Positions 27,862-38,299 are shown, counted from the stretch's first letter. The stretch: 64,000 nucleotides of DNA from Paenibacillus profundus (GCF_021369635.1 NZ_JAJNBZ010000032.1:1-64000); one strand, 5' to 3'. Numbers and translations are program-made. The notes: a model not told the origin generated them from the sequence alone.

Positions 27862-28545
27862 ATGACCATTTTACAAATCGAACATCTGTCTAAAATTTAC
27901 GGGAAGGGCGAATCATCGGTTAAAGCGCTTGATGATGTTTCTTTTTCGGTCCAAAAAGGGGAGTTCGTCGCCATTATCGGTCCATCCGGATCAGGGAAAT
28001 CGACGCTGCTGCATCTGTTAGGCGGCGTGGACCGGCCGACCAGCGGCAAAATCCTCGTTGATAATACGGACATGTACAGCTTGAATGAAACGCAGTTAGC
28101 GATTTTTCGACGCAGGCAAATCGGCTTGATCTATCAGTTCTACAATCTGATTCCCGTCCTGACGGTGGAAGAAAATATTACGCTGCCGCTCTTGCTTGAT
28201 AAGCAGAAGGTGGATCGGAAGCAGCTTGACGATCTCGTCAAGACATTGAGCCTGCAGCAGCGTCTGAACCACCTGCCGAATCAGTTATCCGGCGGACAGC
28301 AGCAAAGAGTCTCGATTGGCCGAGCACTCATTGGCAATCCGGCGATTATGCTGGCGGATGAGCCCACTGGCAACCTGGACAGCAAGAATAGCAGCGAGAT
28401 CATCGACTTACTGAAAATGTGCAACAAAACCTACCAACAGACGCTGATCGTGATTACCCATGATGAACGGATTGCTCTGCAAGCGGATAGGGTCATCTCG
28501 ATTGAAGACGGACGGATCGCCAAGGATGAGGTGATTCGCCCATGA
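27862..28545 (+). CDS. ABC transporter ATP-binding protein (MacB/BceA-like)
   Basis: A 227-residue ATPase of the LolD/MacB/BceA group: Walker A GPSGSGKST near residue 40, Q-loop in YQFYNLIPVLTV, signature LSGGQQQRVSIGRAL near 141, Walker B IMLADEPTGNLDSKN near 162. Ribosome site GGAGG before the ATG. The stop overlaps the permease start. Works with the two-FtsX-domain permease downstream in export or in removing antimicrobial peptides from the membrane. Confidence 0.94.
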   Translation: MTILQIEHLSKIYGKGESSVKALDDVSFSVQKGEFVAIIGPSGSGKSTLLHLLGGVDRPTSGKILVDNTDMYSLNETQLAIFRRRQIGLIYQFYNLIPVLTVEENITLPLLLDKQKVDRKQLDDLVKTLSLQQRLNHLPNQLSGGQQQRVSIGRALIGNPAIMLADEPTGNLDSKNSSEIIDLLKMCNKTYQQTLIVITHDERIALQADRVISIEDGRIAKDEVIRP

Positions 28546-31139
28546 ATATCGTCAATAGACTCACCGTCAGACATATGAAGTACAACAAGAAACGAACGCT
28601 GGTCACCATCATTGGCGTCGTGATTTCGGTGGCGATGGTGACAGCTGTGGCCACGCTTGCTTTTTCTTATTTGGATGTCATGAAAAGGCAAACCATCGCG
28701 GATGGAGGGGAATGGCATGTCCTATACAAGGATGTAAACAGAGAACAACTTGAAGCGATTCAAAATGATGATGCAACAATAACCGTTGTGCTCATAAGAG
28801 ATCGCGGCTACGCTCCTTTGGCGGGAGGTCAAAATCCAAGCAAGCCATATTTGTTCATCAAGGAGTATAATGCACAAGGTTTAGCTGAATTCCCGATTGA
28901 GTTGAGCAAAGGGCGTCTTCCGCGCACAGACAAGGAAGTCGTGATTTCCGAGGCCATCGCAACGAACGCAAAGGTCAACTGCGAGATCGGCGATCAGCTC
29001 GCGCTCCAGGTTGGCGAACGGTTCACTGAAGGCACGGAAAAGCCGCTCAATCAATGGGAAGCATTACGAGTGGAAAATGACAATGTGACCGAGACCTTAC
29101 AAAATGTCGCGACAAGGGAGTACACGATTGTCGGCATCATCAAGCGCCCTGCCTGGGAACCGACGTGGGCGCCGGGATATACGGCGATTAGCTATGTGGA
29201 TGAGAACCTGCTGGGGGCGAACGATCAAGTCAATGCGGCGGTTGTCTTGCAGAAAGTCAATCGTTCCTTGTTCGCTCATGCGGAAAATTTGGCAAAGAAC
29301 AATAACATCGAATCCGTCCAATATAATCACGAGTTGCTTCACTATTATGGCGTGGCCAAGAGCGAAGCTGCGCAAAACACGTTGTTTTCATTATCAGCCA
29401 TTATTATGGCCGTCATTATGATCGGTTCGGTTTCGTTGATCTATAACGCGTTCGCGATTTCCGTCTCGGAGCGTTCCCGTCATTTAGGGATGCTTGCGAG
29501 CGTGGGGGCTACGAAAAGGCAGAAGAGAAATTCAGTGTTCTTTGAAGGTGTTATCATTGGCTTGATCAGTATTCCCACGGGAATGATATGCGGTCTTGTC
29601 GGGATTGGGATGACCTTGTGGATCATTAACTCCATGCTTCAAGGGGCATTAGGGATTACGGAAAAGTTAACGGTCATCGTCACGCCGCTGTCGCTCTTGA
29701 TTGCCTGTGTCGTTTCGATGCTGACGATTTTCATTTCAACGTATTTCCCAGCCATAAAAGCGTCTAAGATCTCCGCCATTGATGCGATTCGCCAAACCAC
29801 CGATGTGAAGCTTGCGGGGAAAGCCGTGAGGACGCCGATGTTCATTCGCCGGCTCTTCGGAATCGAAGCAGAGATAGGATTGAAAAACTTAAAAAGAAAC
29901 AAGCGAAGATACAACGCGATTGTATTTTCACTCGCTATTAGTATCGTTCTGTTTCTTGTCGTCTCCTTTTTCACCGCCAGCTTGAAAGAATCATTGGTAC
30001 TCTCACAGGATGGCGTCAATTATGATCTTCAAGTGTCGTACGGCAATGAAAAAAGAATAGACGATCGGTTGCTTCAATCCATTGCATCCCTTGATGATGT
30101 AGAGGAATACAGCGTCATTCACGAGTTATACGGGGAGGCTTGGTTAGAAGAAGCAGTAATCGCTGATCAATTGAAAGAGATGGTAAAGGAGGATCAAAGC
30201 AGGCTTAGGGATGGAAAATACCCTTACTTTATTCGGATAAATGCATTAAATGATTCTAATCTGAAGGCTTATGCCAAAGCAGTTGGTGCAGATTACAACC
30301 AGCTAACGGACCCAACACATGTAGCGGCGATTGTAATCGATACGATTCACTATAAAGATATGGAAACTGAAAAATACGTCGAAGCGAAGGCCATTTATAA
30401 GAAAGTTGGCCAAAGTATCGATGTCATTTCTACAGTTTTTGATAGGGAATCAGTAAAAGATATACTTGTAAACAAAGTGAAAATAGCTGCACTGACCGAT
30501 CAATATCCGATGGGGATGGTTACAGAAGGGTTAGGCAGATTAAATATTATCGTGTCAGCGCGAATCATGGATCAGTTTATGTACGATAACGGGAAGGATG
30601 AAAGTCACACCTATCTCTACCTGCAAAGCTCGGATCCAATGAAAACGCAGCAGAAAATTGAAGATCTGAAAGAGGCGAATTTGGTTGTTCACAATCTGTA
30701 TCAATATCGAAAACAGAACGAACAGAAGATTCTGTTGATGTCCGTATTTTCTTACGGCTTTATCGCATTAATTTCATTGATTTCGATTGCGAATATTTTT
30801 AATACGATCTCTACGAGCATCTCTTTGCGCAAGCGGGAATTTGCGATGCTGAAATCGGTTGGGATTACTCCCAAGGGCTTTAACAAAATGATGAACTATG
30901 AAAGCATCTTTTATGGAATCAAGTCGCTGTGTTACGGGCTTCCTAGCAGCTTCGTCGTGATGTACTTGATCTACAGAGCGATGATGAACAAATTTAACTA
31001 TGGATTTGTATTTCCATGGATGAGTGTTATTTATGTCATCGCTGCCGTATTTGTCATCGTTAGTTCAGCTATGCTATACTCCAGCGCAAAAGTAAAAAAG
31101 GAAAACATTATTGATGCAATAAAGCAGGAGAGTATATAG
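28542..31139 (+). CDS. FtsX-domain ABC permease
   Basis: An 865-residue permease. A first helix near residues 20-40 is followed by an extracellular domain (about 45-270), three helices (275-400) in an FtsX domain with SISERSRHLGMLASVGATK-type coupling motif, then a second such unit: helix near 465, a 240-residue outer domain, and three C-terminal helices with FAMLKSVGITPKGF. This is the MacB/SalY-type two-unit layout. It overlaps the ATPase gene by four bases. Probable substrates are peptide antibiotics, by context with the adjacent two-component system. Confidence 0.9.
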   Translation: MNIVNRLTVRHMKYNKKRTLVTIIGVVISVAMVTAVATLAFSYLDVMKRQTIADGGEWHVLYKDVNREQLEAIQNDDATITVVLIRDRGYAPLAGGQNPSKPYLFIKEYNAQGLAEFPIELSKGRLPRTDKEVVISEAIATNAKVNCEIGDQLALQVGERFTEGTEKPLNQWEALRVENDNVTETLQNVATREYTIVGIIKRPAWEPTWAPGYTAISYVDENLLGANDQVNAAVVLQKVNRSLFAHAENLAKNNNIESVQYNHELLHYYGVAKSEAAQNTLFSLSAIIMAVIMIGSVSLIYNAFAISVSERSRHLGMLASVGATKRQKRNSVFFEGVIIGLISIPTGMICGLVGIGMTLWIINSMLQGALGITEKLTVIVTPLSLLIACVVSMLTIFISTYFPAIKASKISAIDAIRQTTDVKLAGKAVRTPMFIRRLFGIEAEIGLKNLKRNKRRYNAIVFSLAISIVLFLVVSFFTASLKESLVLSQDGVNYDLQVSYGNEKRIDDRLLQSIASLDDVEEYSVIHELYGEAWLEEAVIADQLKEMVKEDQSRLRDGKYPYFIRINALNDSNLKAYAKAVGADYNQLTDPTHVAAIVIDTIHYKDMETEKYVEAKAIYKKVGQSIDVISTVFDRESVKDILVNKVKIAALTDQYPMGMVTEGLGRLNIIVSARIMDQFMYDNGKDESHTYLYLQSSDPMKTQQKIEDLKEANLVVHNLYQYRKQNEQKILLMSVFSYGFIALISLISIANIFNTISTSISLRKREFAMLKSVGITPKGFNKMMNYESIFYGIKSLCYGLPSSFVVMYLIYRAMMNKFNYGFVFPWMSVIYVIAAVFVIVSSAMLYSSAKVKKENIIDAIKQESI

Positions 31140-31170
31140 GATTGAAACAACCTCTATAGATTATTATTCT

Positions 31171-31212
31171 AATAAGCGTAAACATGACGAGAGCATGTTT
31201 ACGCTTATTTTT
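31171..31212. terminator. Bidirectional terminator
   Basis: AATAAGCGTAAACATG pairs with CATGTTTACGCTTATT, with T tract to the right and A tract-like sequence to the left. It lies between the convergent ABC permease and MFS genes. Confidence 0.85.
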
Positions 31213-32410
31213 ACGCGGCCGATCGAAATGAACCCTTGGCTAAATAGATGGCCAGGAACGCGACAACGGCACTGGAGATCAGGAACAGACAGGGGATCGG
31301 CAGATGCTCGGCCCATAGACCGGACAAGAGCAAGCCAAGCGGCAATACGAGCTTCATGAACATCGAAGAAGTGCCTGCGACGCGTCCCAGCAAATGATTG
31401 GGGGTAGATTCCTGGCGAATCGCCAAATAAATGATGTTGATGATAACGGTTGTGCAGGTCCGGCAAGCTAACAGTATCGCGAGCTGCCACCAATGCGCCG
31501 CGAAGAAAAATAAGCAAAGAACGAGCGCATCCACGCAGAGCATGGCATGGAAAATGGCGCCTCTCTTCCATTTTTTACGCAGCATCTTCAGGCCCTTTGC
31601 GCCGGCAATGCCGCCGAACGCAGAGACGGAGAACATCCAGCCCACCTCTTGCGGCGACGATCCCAGCCCATCTACGGCATAAAATACGAGAACGCCGATA
31701 ACGAGACTCGTTGCAAAATTGGTAAATAGAATGGTCAATGTCGGCGGAAGCAGCGTCTGATTACCGAATAGCTCGGCAATCCCTTCCTTCATATCTTGCC
31801 ACAGGGTCTGCCCTGTCTTCCATTCTGGCGATGGCACCGGATCGATCAGAAAGACGGTCAGCCATAATAGGATGAGGCTGATGACATAAATGAAGAACAG
31901 CCATTCATAGGCGAGCCAAATGATAAGGAAGCCGGCGATGGAAGGGCCGATGATGGAGAGAACGGTTCCAAGTAATGAAAATCGGGCCTGAATATCCGTC
32001 AGCATCTCTCGGGGAAACAATTGCGGCACAATCGCATGCTTCGCATTGCCGAAGGTGTAGCTTAGGGTCGAAAGCAAAAAACCGAACAGATACAACTGCC
32101 AAAGATGCAGCGCGTCAAGCCATATCGACAGAACGAGGATCGAGGCCAGCGCGGCTTGCAGCATGCTTGTCCACTTCATCATCTTCCTCCGATTTATCCG
32201 GTCGACCATCGCACCCGCCAGCATGCCAAGCAGCACGTTCGGCAAAAAATCCATCACGCGCATGGTGCTCATGGCGATGGCGGATTGGGACCACTCGTAA
32301 ATAAATAACGGCAGGATGAAGCTATAGATTTGGCTGCCCATGGTCACGATGAACGTGCCGGCATATAACACATGGAAATTCCGGTAATGAGGTAATGCTT
32401 GCTTTGTCAT
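31211..32410 (-). CDS. MFS transporter
   Basis: About 399 residues with 12 predicted helices, an MFS exporter of the enterobactin-exporter/macrolide-efflux-like group: the loop 2-3 motif appears as GMLAGAMVDRINRRKMM near residue 52. The ATG at 32410 follows GGAAGGAAG. It diverges from an SgrR-like regulator with about 100 bases between; such pairs are very common in Paenibacillus, where the regulator probably controls the exporter in response to a small ligand. Confidence 0.88.
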   Translation of the reverse strand: MTKQALPHYRNFHVLYAGTFIVTMGSQIYSFILPLFIYEWSQSAIAMSTMRVMDFLPNVLLGMLAGAMVDRINRRKMMKWTSMLQAALASILVLSIWLDALHLWQLYLFGFLLSTLSYTFGNAKHAIVPQLFPREMLTDIQARFSLLGTVLSIIGPSIAGFLIIWLAYEWLFFIYVISLILLWLTVFLIDPVPSPEWKTGQTLWQDMKEGIAELFGNQTLLPPTLTILFTNFATSLVIGVLVFYAVDGLGSSPQEVGWMFSVSAFGGIAGAKGLKMLRKKWKRGAIFHAMLCVDALVLCLFFFAAHWWQLAILLACRTCTTVIINIIYLAIRQESTPNHLLGRVAGTSSMFMKLVLPLGLLLSGLWAEHLPIPCLFLISSAVVAFLAIYLAKGSFRSAA

Positions 32411-32513
32411 GCTTCTTCTTCCTTCCATCTAGGTTACAACTAGTTTAAAATGAAGAAACAGGAACAAAAAGTGATCATATTGCAAGATTAGTTCCCCTTT
32501 TAGGAGGATGAGC

Positions 32514-34235
32514 ATGTATCCTTACTTGATTGAGCTGGCCAAACGCTTTCCCCAAGGCATCGAGATCGAGACGGGGATTGACGAGCTGGCATCTGTATTT
32601 CATTGCTCCACGCGTTATACGAAGACCCTCCTCAAAGAACTGCACCGGCAGGATGCAATCCGCTGGACCTCTTTTCAAGGCAGAGGGAAGAAGCCCCGCC
32701 TACTGTTGAAAAAGGGGCTGCATGAAGTGATTCGCCTTTATTTTCAAGCGCTGTGGCAGAAAGACGAATTTCAAAAGGCGTTTCAACTCATTGCGGAGCA
32801 CGATATGTTCCAAGACGAGGAGATCAAGCGGCTGATCGAGGAGGCGTATGGCCTGCACCATATTGTACATAACGCGAAGCCATTGGATGTGTTCCGCTAT
32901 CCGTATCCGAATACGCGCGTCGTGCTCGATCCGCTGCACACGATTTCGCGGCATGATGTCCATTTCGTTGAACAGTTGTTCGAACCGCTGCTTCGGTTCG
33001 ATCAGGAGCTTCAACAGGCGGTTCCCAATCTTGCGCAAGCTGTCGGCAGCGATGACGGGATAACTTGGCGAATCCTGCTTCGCAAAGGAGTGCGCTTCCA
33101 TGATGGCTCTGCCGTTACAAGTCAAGATGTCGCGGCTGCATTGAGGCGAGCCGTGAACAGGGACAGGATGTTCATCGCTATCGAGCGGATTACGATTCAG
33201 GATGACGGTTCCTTGACGATACAGCTGAAGGAATGCAACTACTTATTCCCGAGAATATTGTGCAGCCCGAAGCTGTCCATTGTGTCGTTCCGTTGGATTG
33301 AGGATGGCGAATTCGGCATCCCGGCAGGAGCGGGGCCATTCCGTCTGGCATGCCAAACGGATACGTTGATCAAGCTGGAAGCCTTTGAGCATTATTTTGG
33401 CTATCGGCCATGGCTTGATCAGGTGGAGGTGATCCATACCCCGAATTCATTGACATTCGGATTGTCGACCAGCATCTCGAGCGAGCCGGATGAAGAGGCG
33501 ATGAAGATGGAGCAGGTGGAACAGGGGGCTGATTATTTGCTGCTCAACTGCAATGAGACGAGTGTGTTTCATGATGCGGCTGCCAGGCATTGGCTGTATG
33601 ATGCGATCTCGAGCGATGCGTTTTGTTTAAAGGAAGAGGGAGAAATCGCGGCGACAAGCTTTTTGGTACACCGTTCCGAGCGTCAAAGGCCACGGGCAAA
33701 CGTACGGCCAAAGCCTGACATCCAGTGGCCGGTCATCCGCATTCGGGTCCAGCAGATTCGGCCGGATGCCAATCATATGAGAGAAGCGCTGGTGCTTGAG
33801 CGGCTGCTGCATGCGCATGGACTGGAATGCTCGCTCGAGATCGTATCTCCTGCGGAGATCGACGAGGAAGCACGCAACAAGTATGATTGCTTCGTCGGGG
33901 GGACTGCTTTCGGCAAGGACTGGATGATGTCGGCGATGGCCATGCTGCAGGCCAAGGGCAATTACTTCATGTCGTCTATGTCTGAAGAGGGCCGAAGACA
34001 TGTGCAGTCTCTCCTGCAGCAGATCCAATGTGAGCAATCGGAATCGGCCAGAGTGCGATTATACGAGGAAATCGAGTCGTATTTCACGGGGAGTGCCACC
34101 CTCAAATTTCTGACTCATCGCCGCCATACGCTGTATGTGTCGAAAAACAGCCCCTTTTACAATATTAAAATGGATGCCAACGGGAAAATAGACTATCGTG
34201 CCATCGTGAAGAGCCATCATTCATCGCGCCAATGA
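32514..34235 (+). CDS. SgrR-like transcriptional regulator with solute-binding domain
   Basis: A 573-residue protein. The N-terminal 110 residues form an SgrR-type winged helix (FHCSTRYTKTLLKELHRQ), and the rest matches family 5 extracellular solute-binding proteins of peptide transporters (DPLHTISRHDVHFVEQLFEP, LRKGVRFHDGSAVTSQDV), but without signal peptide, so it acts in the cytoplasm as a ligand sensor. The ATG at 32514 is six bases after AGGAGG. Likely regulator of the divergent MFS gene. Confidence 0.9.
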   Translation: MYPYLIELAKRFPQGIEIETGIDELASVFHCSTRYTKTLLKELHRQDAIRWTSFQGRGKKPRLLLKKGLHEVIRLYFQALWQKDEFQKAFQLIAEHDMFQDEEIKRLIEEAYGLHHIVHNAKPLDVFRYPYPNTRVVLDPLHTISRHDVHFVEQLFEPLLRFDQELQQAVPNLAQAVGSDDGITWRILLRKGVRFHDGSAVTSQDVAAALRRAVNRDRMFIAIERITIQDDGSLTIQLKECNYLFPRILCSPKLSIVSFRWIEDGEFGIPAGAGPFRLACQTDTLIKLEAFEHYFGYRPWLDQVEVIHTPNSLTFGLSTSISSEPDEEAMKMEQVEQGADYLLLNCNETSVFHDAAARHWLYDAISSDAFCLKEEGEIAATSFLVHRSERQRPRANVRPKPDIQWPVIRIRVQQIRPDANHMREALVLERLLHAHGLECSLEIVSPAEIDEEARNKYDCFVGGTAFGKDWMMSAMAMLQAKGNYFMSSMSEEGRRHVQSLLQQIQCEQSESARVRLYEEIESYFTGSATLKFLTHRRHTLYVSKNSPFYNIKMDANGKIDYRAIVKSHHSSRQ

Positions 34236-34237
34236 AC

Positions 34238-34264
34238 GAAGGGGAGCCGCTAGAGCTCCCCTTC
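34238..34264. terminator. Hairpin between convergent genes
   Basis: GAAGGGGAGC pairs exactly with GCTCCCCTTC. The T tract is poor. It separates the sgrR-like gene from gltS. Confidence 0.6.
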
Positions 34265-34309
34265 GATAATCTTCGTCAAATAGTCATCAGGATTATTTTT
34301 TAGTTGATA

Positions 34310-35500
34310 CTATTTAAATAAATTCAGCGTCGTAATAATGATTGGCACGGCAAACACATCGATAAGAAAGGCGCCTACAATGGGAACGATCAGATACGCT
34401 TTGCGGGAAGGCCCGAAGCGCTCCGTTACCGCAGCCATATTGGCCATGGCATTGGGCGTGGCGCCGAGACCATGGCCCGTAAAACCGGCGACCATCACGG
34501 CGGCGTCATAGTTTTTGCCCAGCATCCGGAACAAAATGAAAATCCCGAACAGAACGATAAATAGGACTTGTACCAGCACGATCACCAAGATCGGAAGCGC
34601 AAGATCGGCTACTTCCCATAGCTTGATGCTCATGAGCGCCATAGACAGGAAGATGCCAAGCGTCACGTCACTAATCAGGTTGATGCTCTTCATATCGATC
34701 GTATTCGGATTGAGCTTATCCACGATGTTGCGGACGATAACGGCCACAAACATGGCGCCGACATATCCGGGAAGGACAAAGCCTGTCGCTGACGTGAACA
34801 GCTCTCCCAAATACGTCCCTAACGCCATACAGAATGTAATGAGCAGCACTTGGATGAAGAAGGAATTTGTCGTTATCGGTTGAACGTTTTCTTCCACGTC
34901 CGCTGCTTCTCCTTTTGTTTCCGTCGGCTTCAGATTGTATTTAGCCATCAAATATTTTACAGTCGGGCCGCCAACCAGACCACCGGCGATAAGACCGAAG
35001 GTAGCTGCCGCGATTCCAATAGACAATGCCGAGTGGATTCCCATATCTTCAATGGTTTGTCCAAATGCGCTTGCCGCTCCATGTCCGCCTTCCATAGATA
35101 CGGCTCCTGCCATCATCCCGATCAGCGGATGAATGCCGAATAACGAGGCGAGGGAAACCCCGATCACGTTTTGCGCTAAAGCCAGAAATCCGCAGGCAAG
35201 CCAGTAAATGACGAGCAGCTTGCCGCCTAATTTGATGAGTTGAAAGCTTGCGCCCAAGCCTACCGTGGTGAAGAACGTGAGCATGAATAGACTTTGGAGC
35301 GAGGTATCCAATGCAACTTCCAAAAGACCCGTCGTTTTCAGGAGCGTGGCCAGGATGGCGAACAGCAGACCCCCGACAACGGGCGCCGGAATACAAAACT
35401 TTTGCAGTACTCCCGATTTTCTGACAATGACGGTTCCTAGTACGAGCAGGGCTACGGCCAAAAATATCGTATTCACTTGATTAAGTGCCAGTGTCATCAT
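34310..35500 (-). CDS. gltS: Sodium/glutamate symporter
   Basis: A 396-residue GltS-family symporter with about ten helices and the family patterns FCIPAPVVGGLLFA near residue 33, GHGAASAFG near 136 and GLGATPNAMANM near 348. The start at 35500 has GGGGAGGA upstream and lies 20 bases inside the end of hutG, so the genes are coupled. It imports glutamate, fitting a role beside the last step of histidine breakdown. Confidence 0.9.
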   Translation of the reverse strand: MMTLALNQVNTIFLAVALLVLGTVIVRKSGVLQKFCIPAPVVGGLLFAILATLLKTTGLLEVALDTSLQSLFMLTFFTTVGLGASFQLIKLGGKLLVIYWLACGFLALAQNVIGVSLASLFGIHPLIGMMAGAVSMEGGHGAASAFGQTIEDMGIHSALSIGIAAATFGLIAGGLVGGPTVKYLMAKYNLKPTETKGEAADVEENVQPITTNSFFIQVLLITFCMALGTYLGELFTSATGFVLPGYVGAMFVAVIVRNIVDKLNPNTIDMKSINLISDVTLGIFLSMALMSIKLWEVADLALPILVIVLVQVLFIVLFGIFILFRMLGKNYDAAVMVAGFTGHGLGATPNAMANMAAVTERFGPSRKAYLIVPIVGAFLIDVFAVPIIITTLNLFK

Positions 35501-36461
35501 TGTTCCTCCCCATAAATGCCATAATGGCTTCATTCGTCAAGTATGCTCCTAGCTTTACGGTTCTTCCGTTCTCGTCAACAGCCGGATTCACCTCGCAAAT
35601 ATCGAAAGAAAGCGCTTTCTCGTGAGAGGCGACGGTACGGATAAGGGCACGAACAGCCATCGGCGTTAACCCGAAAGGAGACGGAGCGCTGACTCCCGGC
35701 GCAAATGCCGCATTGAGAACATCGGTGCAAAGGGTGAGCATGACATAATCCTGTTGTTCCATGAACGCTTGTAATGCAGAAGTGATGTCATCCATCCGTC
35801 CTTCATGCATCTCTTCCTCGCAAATATAGCAGGCACCGAGCTCGTCCGCCTTGTCAAACAGTTCCTGTGTATTTCCGAAACGCTGGATGCCAAGCACAAA
35901 ATAGCGGCTATTGCTGTCTTGCTCCAATATTTGTCGGAACATCGTTCCTGATGAAGGCTGGTTGTCGTAGGGGCGCAAGTCGAAATGGGCGTCAATGTTG
36001 ATGATTCCTAACGAAGCATCTGGTCCTATATGTTGCCGGACACCTAAATAATGTCCATACAGCGTCTCATGTCCTCCGCCTAAAATAATGGGAGTCGCGG
36101 ATTTTGAAAAGAGGTCGGAGACGGCATGGCCCAATGCTTCCTGGGCTTCTTTAAGCTTTTCGTCGGGACAAACCACATTGCCCGCATCGACAAGGCAATG
36201 ACCTTCCGCTGCTCTCCAGGGGAGGCTTGCGAGCGCTTGTCTGATTGCATTCGGAGCGTTCGCCGCACCTAATCTTCCTTGATTGCGCCGAACGCCTTCC
36301 TCGCATTCAAAACCGATGATGGCGCAAGTGTTAGTAGAGGAGGTTTTCCATGGTGTATCCACCAGATCCATCCGTTCCACGATTTGATGGTAGCGAAAGC
36401 TTCTTCTTCTTTCCGTATGATCCGTTCGGCCGGTCCATATATCGGCTCCAATATGTTTTCG
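35481..36461 (-). CDS. hutG: Formimidoylglutamase / arginase-family ureohydrolase
   Basis: About 326 residues of the arginase/agmatinase family. Metal-binding motifs: GGGHETLYGHY near residue 129, NIDAHFDLRPY near 155, and the third in LTLCTDVLNAAFAPG near 241. This last form (TLCTD) and the start WTGRTDHTERRRSFRYHQ point to formimidoylglutamase HutG, which turns N-formimidoylglutamate into glutamate and formamide. A TTG start at 36461 fits both the ribosome site AAAGGGTGG and the family; the frame stays open to 36521. No other hut genes are in the window. Confidence 0.85.
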   Translation of the reverse strand, partial: RKHIGADIWTGRTDHTERRRSFRYHQIVERMDLVDTPWKTSSTNTCAIIGFECEEGVRRNQGRLGAANAPNAIRQALASLPWRAAEGHCLVDAGNVVCPDEKLKEAQEALGHAVSDLFSKSATPIILGGGHETLYGHYLGVRQHIGPDASLGIINIDAHFDLRPYDNQPSSGTMFRQILEQDSNSRYFVLGIQRFGNTQELFDKADELGACYICEEEMHEGRMDDITSALQAFMEQQDYVMLTLCTDVLNAAFAPGVSAPSPFGLTPMAVRALIRTVASHEKALSFDICEVNPAVDENGRTVKLGAYLTNEAIMAFMGRNNDDTGT

Positions 36462-36583
36462 CAATGTCCCCACCCTTTCTGCATATTCTGTTGTTTCATT
36501 ATATGATGACATTCTTATCATTTAAAATATATAATATAAATAAATTAATAGCTTTAAGTTATAAATCGAAGGGGAGATCGGTT

Positions 36584-37507
36584 TTGGACATCAAACAATT
36601 ACATTATTTTGTGACGGTCGCCGATCAGTTGAGCTATTCCAAAGCCGCACAAAAACTGCATATATCACAGCCTTCTTTAAGCAATGCCATTAAAAATTTG
36701 GAGCGTGAGGTCGGCTCGCCGTTGCTTGAACGAAGCACGAGAAAAATCGAACTGACGGATGCCGGCAACGTATTGTATCAAAAATCGATTCGGCTTCTTT
36801 CCCAAATGAACATTTTGAAAAAAGAGATGGAAGAAGTAAAGCAGACCGGCAGCGGGGAGCTTGTGATTGGCATGATCGAGTCCGTGAGGCAGTGGGTTCC
36901 GAAAGTGATCCGTGAATATCAAGGCCGTTTTCCTTCCATTCATATTAAGCTGATGGAGGTGCTGAGCAGAAAGGCGGTAGTCGATTCATTGCGGAAATAC
37001 CATACCCATCTCATTATTACAAACCAGTGCATCTACGAAGACGATATTGAATCGCTCCCTTTATATGATGAAAAGTTAGTCCTTGTGCTGCATCGGGATC
37101 ACGCTCTATCCCGGAAGGAATCCATTACATTCAAAGAGTTGGAAAGAGAACCCTTCATTATTAGCATGGAAGGATTCCAGACGAGGGAAGATATTTTGAA
37201 AGCCTTTGCGCTCGAGCAAGCGTTTCCGAACATCAAATTTGAAATTGAACGGTTTGAGACCGCTTTGACATTGGTAAGGGAAAATCTTGGGGTCGCCATT
37301 ATCCCTGAAAATTATTTAGTTGAACCGAAGGATGTATCGATTGTCCGAAAAACGATGGATTCACCTGCGTTGGAACGAACGGTCTATTTGACGTTTATGA
37401 AAAATCGGTATTTGGCTCCTGCGGTCCAATGCTTTTTGGAAGATATTCAACGCAACTTTGCGCCGGGACAAAAAGAAACGGATGTTATAGATGACGATAT
37501 GAGTTAG
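36584..37507 (+). CDS. LysR-family transcriptional regulator
   Basis: A 307-residue LysR protein: helix-turn-helix at residues 1-60 (MDIKQLHYFVTVADQLSYSK, HISQPSLSNAIKNLE) and a two-lobed effector domain after residue 90. The TTG at 36584 follows GAAGGGGAG by eight bases; the upstream open frame to 36350 lies over hutG and is not used. It diverges from hutG-gltS and is the likely activator of that operon. Confidence 0.9.
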   Translation: MDIKQLHYFVTVADQLSYSKAAQKLHISQPSLSNAIKNLEREVGSPLLERSTRKIELTDAGNVLYQKSIRLLSQMNILKKEMEEVKQTGSGELVIGMIESVRQWVPKVIREYQGRFPSIHIKLMEVLSRKAVVDSLRKYHTHLIITNQCIYEDDIESLPLYDEKLVLVLHRDHALSRKESITFKELEREPFIISMEGFQTREDILKAFALEQAFPNIKFEIERFETALTLVRENLGVAIIPENYLVEPKDVSIVRKTMDSPALERTVYLTFMKNRYLAPAVQCFLEDIQRNFAPGQKETDVIDDDMS

Positions 37508-37585
37508 CCTAAATGATTTCCAGCAAAAACGCATGAAAATCATCAATAAAAATGGTGTTCATACATCGTTTTCTGAAAGCATCAG

Positions 37586-37628
37586 AGACACTTCAATCTG
37601 CCTATAGGCGGAGGAGGTGTCTTTTTTT
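37586..37628 (+). terminator. Terminator after the LysR gene
   Basis: AGACAC pairs with GTGTCT around an inner CTGCC / GGCGG stem, followed by seven T residues. It marks the edge before cassette block B. Confidence 0.8.
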
Positions 37629-37688
37629 CTATGTAAGATGATATTTCCAATATTACACACTGTCGGTATACTTAGGGAAGAGTGAGTT

Positions 37689-38299
37689 ATGAGTATGAAT
37701 TTGGAAAAGTACAGTGAAGTGGAGCTGGCGTTACTATTCGCATATGATGCTGAGTTGATAGAGCGGACGAAGAAATTATCCCGTAGATATTGGAGTCCAC
37801 AGCATCGCGCGTGGATCGTGCCATATTATAAACAGTCCATTCATGAAATGATGGAGATTTTCAAAGGTGAAGAGGTGATCATAGCTTCGCAGTTGTTACA
37901 GGAAAATGAGCTCCTTGGATCTTGGATGCAGAAGAATCTAGTAAAAGCGAATGCCAAGCATAATATTAAGGGGGAAAGTAAGAAGCAGCCTCTTGTTGAG
38001 CTGTTTCCCGGTCAGGGTAAGAAGCGGCATCTGACGGAACGAACGGTTCAGAAGGTATTCGAACAGGCAAAGGCAAGGGCATTGGTACAAAAGCCTGTAA
38101 CCGTCCATTCGCTTCGCCACTCTTTTGCAACGCATTTGCTGGAAGCGGGTACGGATTTGCGGCACATTCAAGAGCTTCTTGGTCATCAGAGCTCTCGAAC
38201 AACGGACGCTACACGTATGTCAGCAACGAACTCGGCATTATGATCCCGCTCGATCGGATAATGAGTGATATCGGGGACGGAGAAAAGGGGGAGATGTAA
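37689..38299 (+). pseudogene. Tyrosine recombinase (candidate cassette integrase), internally deleted and frameshifted
   Basis: Residues 10-55 ([32 protein letters not shown]) are the HARP-like N-terminal domain found on some Bacillota integrases. Then the sequence jumps to [20 protein letters not shown] and [20 protein letters not shown] with [10 protein letters not shown]: the RHSFAT box and GH box of the catalytic domain. The core-binding domain and first catalytic Arg are deleted. Past RTTD one base is missing; another frame continues [20 protein letters not shown] with the catalytic Tyr and stops at 38299. It lacks the IntI-specific insertion. It lies 5' of an attI-like site and block B in the same direction. 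Confidence 0.85.

Noticed and set aside
37689-38299. Recombinase as a phage or XerC/XerD gene
   Set aside because: No phage genes nearby and the N-terminal HARP-like domain is not in XerC/D; position beside the attI-like site and shared core fits a cassette integrase better, though this is not proven.
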